Assembly: GCA_022605955.1 (NCBI GenBank)
Contig: JAKCOZ010000005.1
Location: forward strand, 54,437,762 to 54,501,761
Length of the DNA: 64,000 nt
DNA from: Rallus limicola
Lineage: Eukaryota > Chordata > Aves > Gruiformes > Rallidae
Direction of reading: 5' to 3'
The translations under genes were made by a program, and so were the position numbers. Shown here one piece after another: positions 27,901 to 42,900 of the stretch (position 1 is the stretch's first letter; each line of letters opens with the position of its first letter). The notes under the pieces were generated by a model. The model was given only the letters and a program-made list of their open reading frames with translations. It was not told where the DNA came from and did not search any database.

Positions 27901-30900
27901 TGTTACATTAATGTCTGGAACAGGAAAAATACATTCATGAATAAGGGAGTGACAGAACAGGGACGTGTCACATTTGTACAATGGGAATACTTCAAATTCT
28001 TTTCCTTGAAGAGGTGCTCCAAGGGGAAAAACAACAATGCAGAACAAATCCGTGTATATATATATATATATATAGAGAGAGAGACTCCCCCAGGCACCAT
28101 AAAGGACTTAAATCAAGAGGAGTCAGAAGAACACCCAGAGGAGGGGGATACCGCTACAAACCATTGACAATGCTGCTGGAGAAGAAACCACACCAGTTTT
28201 TAATAGCTGATGGTAACCTCCAGAAATTTGTTTAAATTCTTTTTTTTTTTTTCTTTTTTAAAAAACCCATTAGTACCTCTGTTTCCACAATATTGCCTCA
28301 TGACAATGAAATGTCACAACCCAATTATGTTCTGCATGGAAAAAAAATAAATCCCCTTCTTCAACATGTCTTCGACCTGGCACTGATCATTCTTTGAAAG
28401 TTCTTGTACTGTGAGATAGTTATTAACAAGAAAGTACAAGAGAAATCATTAAGACTCACACAAATCAATCAAAACCACCTCAAGCTCTGATTTGTGAGTG
28501 TCATGTTAAACCTTTACTTGTTAAGGAGCTGTTCCACACCATTAATCAAACCAGATGAACTGTGCTGAGTGAGGGGTTTTTGTTGTTAGTTTTGTTAAGT
28601 ATTTTAAAAACTTCTCCTCAACAGCTTTTGTGTTTTGAGATCTGAGTGGGAGAAACAACACTAGAAGTTTAAGAATTATTTACAGTAAACTGAGACTGTG
28701 GCCCTTTACAAGCTGACTAAAAAGATGGATTGCTGTAGTCATATGCACGCATCCATCCAGAAATCAACCTCTGTAATTACACTTTTAAATAAAATATTAA
28801 TCAGACAGGCCATTCTAATAAAGTTAACACCTTGCTGAGTATTTTTAATGTAAAGACAAAAGAATATTGAGCAATGTAACAAAACTTTGGGTTTCAGAGA
28901 TGTATCGTTCAATGGTATTTCAAATTACCTTGAAAATAGTCTATTAACTTTCCATGAACTTGGAGTGGATGAAAAGCAGAAAATAGAAATAAAATAGGCA
29001 ACACTTCTACTAGGTGCCACTTTAATAAGAAGGCAGCTATACAGAATCATAGAATATACTGAGTTGGAAGGGATCCCCAACTAGCAGTAGTAAAGGTCTT
29101 ACCAAACCCAGTGAGTCTTAAGAATATATTAATTTAAGCTACACTGAAGTACCTATAGAAAATAAGTTAGTCAAAATGACACAGCAGGCCCAAAGTTTGT
29201 CTAATTGAGCACATCTAAAACTGTCTGCAAAATATCCAAGGGCAATTACCAGAAATCAACAGGCCATCATTTATCTGGAAAAGTTAAAAGTACTATTGCA
29301 TAAAGTTACATTTTTTTGGATACCTAGAATTTATCTTAATTTACCTTTCCTGGGAGAGGACTCAGATTTTGGCAGGTTCTGAACATCTAGTTCTTTAATG
29401 TCTTTTCTTGCTACCGAGTAACTGAAAAGGAATAAAAAGTTCTGTTGTTATTTTTGAATCACAGTAAAGCAAGCATTTCACCTAGAAAAACAGCAAATGC
29501 TAAAGTTGTCAAGGCCCTTTATCAAGTAAAAGCATAAGGCATTTGTTATCATAGGTCCTAATACAAGATTCAAAACCTGAGTAAGTTTTCCATCTTTCTT
29601 TGAAATCCAAACACTAAAAAAACCTCCTGTAGCTAAATGATTAAGAGAAATTTGCAAATTCTTTATTTTAAATGTTTAACCTGTGCAAAGGTGAAATAAC
29701 TGCATAGGCAAAGAACTTTTTCTGAATTGAAAATATTCACACCAATCAATAGTTGCTATCCAAACCAGCAATCTAGCTAGAGAAGTGAAGCTGAATTCAC
29801 ATATCTGCATTCATAAACAGTTAGGTTTTTTATTTTTAAAATTGCAAGTGTTTTCACAGCACAATATATGGAAGTTGCTCAGTTCTAAAGTTATACTGAA
29901 TATTCAGTTAACTGAATTACTACAACAGAAATGCTAACCAACTTGCAAGGAAAGCCTTTACAAGTGAGTTGTTATAATAAGGGTTTTTTTCTTCTTTCAT
30001 TATTTCAGAAAAACTGGAGTAAAACCTCAGGAATTAGAGGCTGGCATTTTCTGAAGTTAAAGCCATAAGACTACAGGAAGGAAAAAAAAAAGTTAAATAG
30101 AGCAAGTCTGCATGCTTTTCCAATAACATTCACCCTTCAGTATATAAAGAACCAGACTCATCTAGAAGGCTGAGGATACATGTTCACATCAAAAGGCCAA
30201 AATGAATTAAGTCTTCAGTTATTTGAAATATGTTTCAGTAATTAAGAACTTGCACCCTACTCAAAATCAGGGCCAGTAAAAATCACAAATTGTTCACTTT
30301 CAAAGAAACAGAGAAAGAGGGGTGACAGCTGGCCTTCGGCAAGGAAGTTTGTAGTTACAATATGTTGAGACAGATGCATTAGAAGTAAGAATGAAGAGAA
30401 ATAACAGGAAACAGCTTTAAAAAACCAGTCATCTTTTTCTTTTGAATACATTATTCTACAAGACAGGGGGAATAGAGAGAGATGTGTCTATTTTTTTGAG
30501 GAGTGTACTACTAGAACCTTTCTTTCTCTTCCCAGGAATCCTGGCTCAGATTCTGCAAGAATTTTTTAATAAAAAAAGTGAAATTTACCCTTTTTAAAAA
30601 AAAAAAAAAAAAAAGTAGATTGAACACTTAAACTTTGCTGTTTAGACAGCAACAGACATCTGGACACTGGAGGTCATGAGTCAATCAGATATCCAAACTA
30701 CTACAACAGACACCAATAATGCCATAATAATGAAGACATTAACAGAAATAATCAGAACCAAAACTCACACATCAAATAACAGGAATCACCTAAAATGTTA
30801 ACACCTGGGTTTTTTGTTTTTTGTTTTTTTTAAGTTCTTGATTTGTTTAAAGCTAATAAAGACCAGAAACTTTACTAATCCAATTAACTATCTGTACACA

Positions 30901-33900
30901 CGATGTAAAGGTGATGAGTAAGCACAGAAGTTGCTGGCTGGAAAAGAACTGAGTGACACATGTGCAACCAACACCACTCAACTCTGTACACTTTTCTTTC
31001 TGGAAGAAATATCTTCAGAAGCAACATGTAATTAGTTTTGCATTTTTCTTCCATCCATATACAACTAATGAAGTAAGCTATTACTTACAATTTGGAATCA
31101 GCAAAGGATCGAACTAAACACTGGTCCTTTTTCACTGTGACGTCGTCATTACAGCTGGGAGATACAACCTGAAGTTTCAAATAAAACACTTTTTTTAAGC
31201 ATTAAAAAAAAAAAAAAGGCTGATCTTGAAAGGAAAGAAAGACAGACAGCAGGAAGACTGCTGTTTTCCTGTTTTTTCTATTATAATTTCCATTTCTGAG
31301 AAAAGAAACCTACTTCCATTTATATTGTTAAGACCAAGAGTGACAAATTTCAAGACCCAGTTTACCTCAAACTATTAGCTTTACATGGTAGGTACAAGCC
31401 AGGACAGTTTGCAGTTTCATCTGTAAATTCAGAATTACTCTACTGGGGTGACTTCATGGGATCCTGTTTATTCACCCTGCTTTTTTCCCCTCTTGTTCAT
31501 GTATAATCTATTTAAAGAATCTGTTTAAAACATCAGGCACACTCATTTTATACCAGCTTCTGATTTTCAGCATTTGAACTGAGACATAAGCTATATTTGG
31601 TTGGGTTTTAGGGGGTTTTTGAGGTGTGGATAATATATGCCAGCATGGAATCCAGCACATTCTACCACAGCAGTATCATCTCCACATCTAAAAAAGGTGA
31701 TAAAAATGCATTTGCCATATTTGTACTACCACACAGAGAACAAGTTCACATTTTGCTCTAGATCATGTACAGACAGAAAACGTCAAACGCTGATGAACTT
31801 TTGGAGCTACCAGAACCCAGTGGAAGCTGTGCCACCCCATTCAGATGAGTCAGAAGTTTTACCCCAAAAATCAAGACATTCCTGTTTCTCAGGTCGCAGA
31901 GAACAGAACAGGTACACGGCCTCCAGTAACTGAATCCCCTAGTTTCCAACTGTGTTAAATTAAAATCTGTCTTCAGTAAAGAGATACACAACAATCACAG
32001 CATGTACAACGACACCAGACCTCTTATTTTAAACTGAGATACACACAGCTGGGTAAGTCAGTAACAGCTGTTCACCCTACATCGTAACATAATGTTCCTT
32101 CAAGGAAGGGAAGACAACTGGCCTGTGTAGTTAGTTATCTTTTGATCCTGGATACACACATCTAAATCAAATGTTAGACTAAGATAGAAGATTTTAACAG
32201 CTCAGCTCATTCCAGCTAACCCTGAAAACTCAAAATGAAGGAGTACACAATATAGAGTTAAGTAAATCTGTAAAAATTACTGAATCAAACTCGCCTGCTT
32301 AATGCCCCAAATATTTTTTCTTAGAAACAAAGACATCTCTGATGGATCACAGATGTGTATTGAGCTTGTCTGACAATACCAAAAAGTTTACTAAAGAAAG
32401 CAACTTTTAATATGCATCCATAAACTTTTCCATGTATATTAAGAATCTGCAAAGTGTCTTTCTTTACAGTACAAATTTGTACTTGAATTTATTTAATATA
32501 TATTTTATCAGTCACAGCAATGAACAGCTGTATCCTATATTAACAGCCAAATACAAACAATAACCAACATCTACTGCTACCATAACTGGCCATTTCTGTA
32601 AATGCAAGCATGATAGGACCTAGTACCTCATAACATTGAAAATCTAAGGAAAAAGGCAATCATTAAATATAGAAAAGTAAAAATTCCACTGCAATTAAAA
32701 TTCACAATCTAGTTGGTCTTAAATTGCCTGGAAGTAGAAGTCCCATCTTATTTCTAGGGAAAAAAATATCATTACACACCATTTTACATACAGTTTTGGA
32801 AGACTTAACAGCACTAAAAGTCTAACTTCCACATAAAAGTTTATATATGCTCTCCTACTCTCCACAAATATAAAAAATTCATATTTTTAGCAAATATGAG
32901 CAGCAGAGCTTAGCCTGACTACACTTGCAACTTTGCCATAGAAGTTGTCAAGTTTGCAAACCATCCTATCCAGGAAAACTGCTATGTGAATGACGTAAGT
33001 CAGATGACACTCCTGTCTAAAATGACAGTAGTAATATGAAGCTAGAGAAGTCAATGTCTTAAGCAACTTACCAAAGCTGGATACCATTCTGCCTTCTCAG
33101 AATTACAAGTCACACTCACAACTTTGCCAAGCAGTTCATCATTGAGACGCCTTTTATCTTCATCTTCCTCTTCACTACTTTCTTCTTCCTTTTCATCTTC
33201 AGTACTAAATTAAAACAGAGAGTATTTTTAAGTTTTCACCTGAAGTTAATATTTGAAAGCTCATACAGCTTAAAATCAGATATTTCTTCCTGTTCTGCAA
33301 AGCTTCAAAAACATTAGAATTTTAAGAGCTTAAATTGGTTGAAACACACTTGAGTATTAAGTGCACTTACTTAGTATGAGGAATTTCATAGAAATTCTTT
33401 CCAAGTAGTAGTATTTTACAGCAGCATCATGTTGGAATTGGAAGCATGAAACAGAATTTGATTGTGCACAGACATGAAACAAAGAGAAATGATCTCTACC
33501 CCAGAAATTTAAAAGCACCTTTTTTTTCCTACTTTGTGTGGCATAAAGAAGGTTAAAACCCCACATTTCCTGACAGGTGAGTTCTTACTACATGATGGAA
33601 GCATAAACATTAAGGCTACTACAAGCAAAACCCCCATCAATTTCCTAACACTGCCAACATATGAACATGCCCACACAAACTCAATTACTTAAGTCTGTAA
33701 GCTGTGTACACACAGACCATTACAGCTTCAAGGGTTCAACTTCAGCTTTAGCAAAGGACACTAAAGGAAAGGAAAGCAACAGAGCTCTATCAAAACTCAC
33801 ACAGGAAGAGAAGACCGTCTTCCTCTGTTAGATTTCTTCCCAATAACTGGAGTTCCAAAGTGCTCTGGATTGGTTAGTGGCAGTTGATCAAGTGTCTACA

Positions 33901-36900
33901 TGGAGAAAGAGGAAACAAAATTAGTTTGCAATTGCTTCTTATAAACATATAAATAGACCACTTAATTTTTGTTGCATGTCCATCATTGTCTTACCTCGCT
34001 TTCTGCAAAGTGCCTTTCTCCCTTCAAGCATAATGAAGTTCGTCTCAAGGTCCTTTCATCACCATCATCAAAAACTATTATAAAGCCAAGAAAATACATC
34101 AGCACAAGATGATCAGTTGTCTTTCCCAAGCTGACAAAACAAGTCTGCTTCTCTCCCAATCTAGAATATTCTCTAACACATGACTTTCAAAACTTCCATT
34201 TAACCATTTCTTTAGTTCACAAGCAAAATAGAGGGTGGCATTCAAGATCACCAGTTACTGTTATTGAATAATCTCTGGGGGTTTGGGGGGTTTAAGTTTT
34301 TATTAACCCTATCCATTTATTCTTATTTATGCTACATTTTAATCCTCTCTTGCTACAAACAATTCCACACAAAACCAAATAAACAGAAGAAAACTACCTG
34401 TGTGATAGTTTTTGTTACACTATCAATACTGTGCTACCAGTAGACTAGGAAACTTGATACTGTAAACCTGACTAATTCATAAAAGAAGAGTTAGTAGACA
34501 TCCTGTTCTTGTAAACTCATGTATAAGAGGGAAGTTGTATCAATTTCCATCAAGGGGCAGCTGAAGATGACTAGAATCCTGTAAGGCTACTGCAAGCTTT
34601 GCATTTGGAAGATCCACTCTTCAGTCAGCTTAAAGAAAACCCTTTCATGAAAACTTCTTTGAGGAGAAGGGGACGAAAAGTCACCAGCTCCCCCTCACCA
34701 GCTCAGATCCCACTGGCTGAGCCATGTGAACAAGCCCTTTTCAAAGTGCAGAGACCAGGTGGCTGCAGCCTGGCATTCCAGTCAGGTAAAAGTTTATTTG
34801 TACAGGTCAAAGTGCAAAATACTATGCTGTATTTAAACAGCTCGAAACGTGCTTTGTCCAGTAGTGAACTTTAAAAGAAAAACCAAAAAAAGAATAAAAT
34901 TAATGAGCGTTGTGCCCATCACTACAATAATTTTGGTATACTTCTGTTAAAAATAAATCTCTTGCATGAATATCAAATACATGTGTGCTGTTAGGAAAAA
35001 CACAGATTGGCTGCAGCCAGAAAAGCACTTAATAGTCAAGTAACTAAACAGACCAGTCACATAGTCCTATTCTTAGATTAAAACCATAGACTGCAATAGT
35101 AACTATATGAAAAGGTATGGGTACAAATGTAACTAAGCTTGGTAAGATAAGCTTTAAGATTCCTCCATCTTCAGAGCAGAGATATTGTTTTGTTATGCTC
35201 CACTGCTGAATTATCTGCATGGCTTATATTGTAATACTCATGCAACTAACTTTTTCCCCCTTCAACAACAACCTGTTATTTTAATAACAAGAGATACCTA
35301 TATGCCTAGTTAATATTAAAATATACCAATAAGTCCTAGCAACCATAATGTCAGTATGTTATTCTCAAAACGTAGTTTAGCTTCCAGCTCAGGGGAACCA
35401 CCCACCACTGTGACACTTCACACCAACTGGGAAAACAAAGTACGAACCCTCCCTCCCTCTGCATTACCAACACAGCTCTCCTACCCACTGATCAGCTCGG
35501 TGCAAAGACCAGAGCACCCAAAGCAGTTCTCAAGTTCAGGGTTGTCACAGGTTTACATTAATATAGAAAAAAAAATTAATTTAAAATACCTATGCCGCCC
35601 CTTTGATGTTTTCAGTTTCATTACCCACTCCAAACGTGTTACCCATCAGCTCTCTTTGTACACCTTGATAACAATTGTTTTTAAGGTTTAGGGTGGTTTG
35701 GCTGGTTGGGGTTTGTTTGTTGTAAGCATTCTGTGCACCCTACAGCGTGTGCCATTTCTCCTTGCTCTGAAGAGACTTCAAAGCAGATTACCATCATTAT
35801 CCTTTGCAAACACATTCAGAACTCAAGTCAAAGTATTTGTTTTGCACAAATAATTATTTTAGGGGACAAATAGCTGGGCATTAGCAACAGGTAACTTTAT
35901 CAAAGTAAGCAACAAATAGAACCTGTTACTTGACAGGAAAAAAGCAGAACAAGACTGCTTTATCCCAAATTTTGGAAGCTTAACCTATTTAATTAAAACA
36001 AGTACAGAGAAATCAAGCAAACCACTCATAAACCACCTCCAGATGACATACAATTTTTGATCCCTAAAAGATAAAATACTGAATGTTAAGTAAAATTCAC
36101 TAATAAAACACACTAAAAACTCAATATTAAGACATAAGGAAATTATAACAGTTAAGAACTATGTGAGATATTCTGCTATCCTCAGTTACAACAAACACCC
36201 AAGTTAACTTAGAACTTTGCAAGTCATGTAATTAGATATTCCCAACCAATGAGGCGATTATTGGTTGCAAAACGTAACTGCATTTGCAGACCTGTCAACC
36301 TCATAAATATATATTTCACTTCCATGGACAAAACAACAAGGAAGAGACAATAATTAATGCTGAATAATTAAGTTTTCCTAATCAACTCTCAGACCTGGGG
36401 GCAATGAAAGGTCACATGAGCATGCTTTCAGAGCTTGGCAGTCTTATTCCCAGTTTCACACCTATTTCAGTCCTACTCCCAGTTTCATACCTGAATGAAA
36501 ACAAATCTACCTGATGCCCTCTTCCTACAAGCCTTTTTTTTGCCCTTTCTTCCCATTTTCTCTACTTGATAGTGAAGAACTGGCCTGTTCTACAAAAGGT
36601 GACTATCCTTTGCCATGCAAGGCTTAGGCCACTCTACATTTTCCAGAATTAAGTCAGGTGGGCCAAAAGGAAAACAAACAAAAAAAAACCCCAAAGCCCC
36701 TCCTGAAACCCCTCTCCCATCCCTGAAAGGAAAACTATTCTTTCCAAAAGAATCACAGAATGTGTTAGGTTGGAAGGGACCTTTATAGGTTATCTTGTCT
36801 AACTGCCCTGCAGTGAGCAGGGACATTTCCACTAGATCACGTCACTCAGAGCCACATCAAGCCTGACCTTGAATGTCTCTAGGATGGGGCCTCCACCACC

Positions 36901-39900
36901 TCTCTGAGCAACCTGTTCCAGTCATCTACCACCTTCAAAGGACAGACTACTTTCTTTCATATAAGAGACAGTTAGCACACAACTTCAGGAAAGGAAGGTG
37001 GAGAAGCACAAATTCTCAGGGCTCCTTCCTGAACTGCACAAGTCCAAGGCAATTGACATAGCTGTTAAATGGAAGTGCAGCAGGATCTCTCTGTTCAGCA
37101 GCCACATAAGAGCATCCTACCTGAGGCAAAGGAAATGCATGATAGAGTAAGCGTGCATGATTCTTTCAAAGTAATCAAGTCCAATAGGTTTCATTTTACA
37201 TTGATAAATGTAAACTGATTTTCTTCCAGGACTGAAGTTTCACTCCCTCTCACTTCTCATTCAGGTTAAAAGAGTGGATAGAGTCACCATACCCCACCCC
37301 TGAGAATCTCATGTAACTATAGGTAAATACATACATACACACATGAACAGCAAAACTAGAAAACTCTTTTCAAGTCTGTGTTTTGTTATCATCTGCTCAG
37401 GAAAGAAAAATCTTTTAGATAATTACAACAAAATTCTCAATAACAAAAACTACATCATGTTACATAGAATACTGTAGCATTATCATTACTTAAAAATACT
37501 TTGCCTTTTTAAAATGATTAATAGAAAGGTGACAGTTACATTTAATTTGTTTGGCACCAGTAGAGGCAGAGGTATAAGGATAATGAGGGGCAGATGTATT
37601 TCAAATTCATTTCAATGCTTCAAGGATAAACTGAATCACAGAATCACACAGAACATGAGGAGTTGGAAGGGACCTCGAAAGATCATCCAGTCCAACCCCC
37701 CTGCCAGAGCAGGGTCACTCAGACTAAATCCCGCAGGAACACGTCCAGGCGAGTTTGAATGTCTCCAGAGAAGGAGACTCCACACCCTCTCTGGGCAGCC
37801 TGTCCCAGGGCTCTCAGTACTCCTCCCAAAATCCAACCTAAACCTCCCCTGCTGCGGTTTCATGCCATTCCCTTGGGTTCTACCCCTGGTCCCCAAAGAG
37901 AGGAGATCAGCACATGCCCCTTCGCTCCCCCTCATCAGGAAGCCACAGACCACAATGAGGTCTCCCCTCAGTCTCTTCTCCAGGCTGTACAAACCAAGGG
38001 ACTTCAGCCTCTCCTTGTAAGACTTTCCCCTCCAGACTCTTCCCTCCTCTGAACACTCCAATAGTTCTGTATTCCTCTTGTACCATGGCGTCCAAAAGCG
38101 CACCCTGTGCTCAAGGTGAGGCTGCACCAGCACAGTCCCCTCCCTGGGCCAGCTGGCCATGCCATGCTGGATGCACCCCAGCACATTTTGAACATACAAT
38201 ATTATATATTGAAGATTGTATAAATACAAGCAGTAAGGCAGAAAGCAGTTTTTTCAGCTATGCAATACTTTGATACTATGATAGCAGGCACGTCAGAAGT
38301 CTGTTAACAGACTCTACGCTGCCAATTCATTCCTCTTTTTAACCTCAGCCACAACTAAGACCGTTTAGTTAAGAATGTCTAGTACTAACATATGACAAAC
38401 TGTTAAATTCATGTTGAATAACTTGTATTAACTACTGCATCATTACTTAAAAAGGTTATTGTTCCAAGTCCAAATTGCCCAACAGCAGAACAGTACCAGT
38501 TGCATTAAAGAGGGAAAGAAACAGAAGCAGAAGACAGGGAGATACCCCCAAATGCATGTAACGCACTCAGTGCAGTGCCACAATGTTTATCTTAGAAGAG
38601 GAACTTACAATCCTGTCCTTCCAAAGGAACAAGTACAAAAAAGCAGAAGCCCTTCAAATACTACCATTGCTTAATCTTTCAGTGAACATGCACTTGTTGG
38701 AGAGATGGGGGTGGTACCAGCTGACTACTTCAGTAAACACTTCTGGAAAGAGAATGATGCACTGTAGGGTCAGCCTAACAAAGCAGGAGTGACAGAAAGA
38801 GTAGTGAAATTTCTGCTGGCCAGAGGCCTTTCTTACACATTTGTTGCTTAATCACAAACACTGACAGAAGGGGAAAAAAGATGACTAACCAGCACAACCT
38901 GGAGGAACAATCTCTGTTGGATAGCTCATTCTAGTTCCAAGAAGGAAGTTCAATATGCTCCATACAGAGTGTTTCTGAACAATGGGCATAAGTCTAGGCA
39001 AGCCAAAGGTACGACAGAGAAACAGAGCTCCCCAATGGGAATCAATGGAGTGCTTCCCAAAAGTTAGGTTAAAAGTTGAGTACTTCAAAAATGAGTTAAT
39101 CAGTGCAACTTTCAACTCACTACTGATGAGCAGGCATCCTTCTGTTCCCTGTCTGTAGCAGCCCTGTATATGCCCTTAACAAAATAACACTAATCCGGTC
39201 CTCACAAAAACACTGTCCTGACACGGGTTCTCATTTATATAAGAAACATTAATAAGTTGACTGATCAAAATACTTTTTAGGATCCATGAAGAAACTTGCC
39301 ACAAAATACTGCAGATCAGTTTAACTACATCTTGTTTATAAATATCCCTAAGATTGCAAAACAAAAAAAAAAACAAAAAGAAAGAAAAAGGAGAAGACAG
39401 AAGGACACCAGCAGTAACATCCTCCTAATAGTTATGATATTAGTTATACACAGAGCAATCAGTGTTACCAGAACAAGGCAGTCCCCTGAATAGGGAAAAC
39501 AACCCTTAAGGCTGCACCTGCTTGCTAACTTCATATCCAACAAGTTATGTTACAGTTGCAGCCCAAAGGAGGAGAGATTCTATACTGCACAGCAAGTAAC
39601 TTTCTCCCGATTCCTCATCCCATTCAGAAACTCTTAAATCTACCAAGAGACAAAAATAAGGTACCAAGAAATGAAAACTGCTCCAGTATCACTATGCACA
39701 CTTCATTATTTGCACTAGCTGCCTGACAGAGTAATTTGTAACCTACTACCTGTGAATGGCTGGATGAATGTGGGCAAGATGTGCAGATTTGTGTTTCTCA
39801 GCTGTAGAAACAATACAGAGAGTACCAAGAGTCGGGCAATACTTGTTGAGTGACCTTGTAGACAAGGTCTGAACTAACGACCGATTCATGGCTGTGAGAG

Positions 39901-42900
39901 AGCTCTGAGAGCAAGATACAACAGTGTATTGTGCTACTGGAGACACTACAGAACTTGGCACAGAAACATAGAGGAAATACCACTGAAGACACAGAAGTGT
40001 AACCTTTGAGTCTACTCACAGAAAACCATCACCTTACAAACAAAACCCTGCTGCCTGAAATGTCTTCTTGTTGGTAATCTTACTACTGTTACATCCAAAG
40101 AGATGACAGAAAGAAATTCTGCCTCCTTGCTTCCCACACAGTACTGTTTGTACACAATTTTTAATTACTTTTTAACTCAAGACTCCACATTGATTTGTAA
40201 CAAGGTTCAGTTATGTTTTTCCCATCACATCTCCTTTACCTGCACATCACATAAGCACACCTAAGTGCAAAACAGAGCACTCTTCCTTTTTTTTCTAGAT
40301 TCCCCAAAAAGAAACACAACTATTGCACAGTTTCTGTATGCCACAGGTACACTTGAACAATTATATGGTCCATTGGAAGACTCCAGGCAAATACAGGATT
40401 TCCTTCAAAATCCATGCATGCAACATTTTGAAGATGAACAGAACAAATTTATGATGGGTTAGGGTGGTACAGAGCAGTGCTAAAGTGGAGGCAACTAGAC
40501 AGTTTACCTGCCACACTTGTGATTTTGGATTCCTGGGTGACACACACACAGCCTGATGATGAAGTGATGCTACTGGGATGTAGAACACAACAGGATGCTG
40601 GGAAGAACTGGTCAAACCAGCCACACAAACATGAGTAGTGCACATACTACTGCTGATCAAGTTCTAAGTGGTGGCACTGATGGCTTTTATTACCCTTCAT
40701 GCAGGAATAAGGCATCTTAGGAGCTGAAAGATGGGAGTGTAGCCAGGACCAAGTAAATTTTTCCTGTTAGCACAGAAACATCCCCACAGCATCAGAAAAG
40801 GAGTTATTTTTTATAGGAAAATGTGACTATAAATAACTCCTGTTAGCAGTCCTGCTCCTCAAAGTCCTAGGATGTTAGAGTTGGTTCATTTTCTGATAAC
40901 CATTCTCAGCATTATGAATTGGAATGTTCCAAACCCATGCAACGAGAGAGGATTCAAACCTACACTTGATACCCATTGTTTCTGCCACCTGCCCTCCTAA
41001 ACACAGGACCCCAGAGTGACAAAACTGGGGGCTGAAACTGTACTTCCAAAACAACTCAAGTAAATCACCCAAAACTTCACTTGCACAGGGATGAGCTCTC
41101 AGCTATCCAACTCCTCTTGGCACAAACTCACTCAGCATTCCCTGCAAACTGCCACAGGGACTACACAAGAGGAGGCAGTTACCAGCACATGAGTCTGGAG
41201 AGCAGCACAAGCAGAGGTATGGAGCTCACACAAGTGTCTTGGAAGTGGTGTCTGGCTTACAGCACAGCTAGAGTTGGGCCATGTTGATGTACAATGCCAT
41301 ACTAGAGCCAAAAAGGAAAAACCCTTGACTTTGCAGACTCATGCAAGGTTGAAAAGAATAAAAAATAATAAATTATTTACTATTTATGTTAAAATATTTT
41401 GCCCCTTCATGATAACTTTTAAAAAGAGAAAAGATACGCCTTCTCTTACATTAAAGTTCTAGGTGAAGGCTGAAAGCTCTAAGTCTCAAAACCCAAAGAT
41501 TTGCTCCCCCTTTCTCTCTAAGCAGTATATAAAAAGCCCTCCTGTTGACACAGCAAGGTCTGCTAGAAACTGCAAACACCCCTCTCTGCTTTGGTTTTCT
41601 TCTCCCTATTTTCTATTCATTTCAGAGGGGGGGAAAAAAAATCTTTTCTCTCTTTATAAAAACTTCTCCCTGGTTTTCTCTTGAAAAATACAAGGTAGAA
41701 AACTCCAAGTATTTGACCTGTGTTTTCTTTGGTTTAAAGCTGTAGATATGACTAAGTTGCACATGCTTAACAAGAGATCCAAGCACACACAGATTATTGA
41801 CCTGAGTTTTGTCAAGAGAGAGATGACACTTTTGTTTTGATGGGGCAATAAAAACAACTGCTCTAACAGTAACTCTTCAGATGCTTGCTCAGTTGAAATA
41901 CTGTTTCTCACTTTTGTTCATACACTACATGGCTTCCAGTCCTGTACAGAAGGGATACAAAAGTGCTTCCTTAATGAACATAAACATAAGGATTTATGTT
42001 TTCTGAAACTGTGATAATGCTTGTAAGATTCCAGAGAATGTGAAAGAAGGGAAATACAGCTATGAACTTTGTAAGGTGTGGTCTGAGTTTTGGTTTGGCC
42101 TTTTTTTTTTTTTTTTTTTTTTTAGTCATTTCAGACATTATTTCAGTATTTACTTGAAATGTTGAGCAAGTTAACTGAAAATTGAGTGGTTGGTACACTA
42201 AGAAAGCTGTAACTCCAACCTGGCTCAGCTAAAAGCAGATCTGATAGACCATTCTAATGCTATGCAATTATCACCTAACAATATATTCAGCACTTCAAAA
42301 GCATCAATGCAGCCCTTGGAAATTTGTAAATTAAGTAAGTTCATTTTAAATAATTGCATTTTAAAGATTCAAACATCCAACTGAGCCTTTGTTATCCAAA
42401 GAACTTACACCGCTATTACTGTCATCCCACTTTAGATGCAATTGAGCAGATGAGAGAGCTGACATGTGCAATGGCATTTTCCAGACATTGCTAAACTTTC
42501 ACTCCAAACTGCTTTTGTTTCTTCACCAACTTAAGACAGAAAAGCTGAATTTCAAAGGCCATTTCAAAAGCAGTTCCAAGTCACAGCTGATAATTTCAAT
42601 ACACCTAACAGCTACAGTAAGATCATCATTATGTAAAAATAGGTGAAAAAGTGATTCTACAGCAGCTACAATAAAATAATCCTTTATTTTGGACACACGA
42701 CCACCAATAATAGACAGGAGATACTGTTAAAGTAGACTAAATAATTATCTTTCTGCCTCTTTTGTTATGTTAGTGGCAAAGTCACCTGCTGCAGCAAACT
42801 CAACAAGCATTCCTACTGGTTCACCTTACTGAACAAAGCAGTTTCTGCTGACTTCTTTAGATACCCATCTGAAAATAGAGAAGCTGATCTGCAAAGGTGA

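Noticed and set aside
31637..31933. 98-codon plus-strand frame in intron 8
   Set aside because: No domain, no splice context and isolated; consistent with chance given the number of frames in 64 kb.
36590..38095. Multiple short open frames in both strands around 36.6-38.1 kb
   Set aside because: They are CR1 sequence read in various frames, not host genes.
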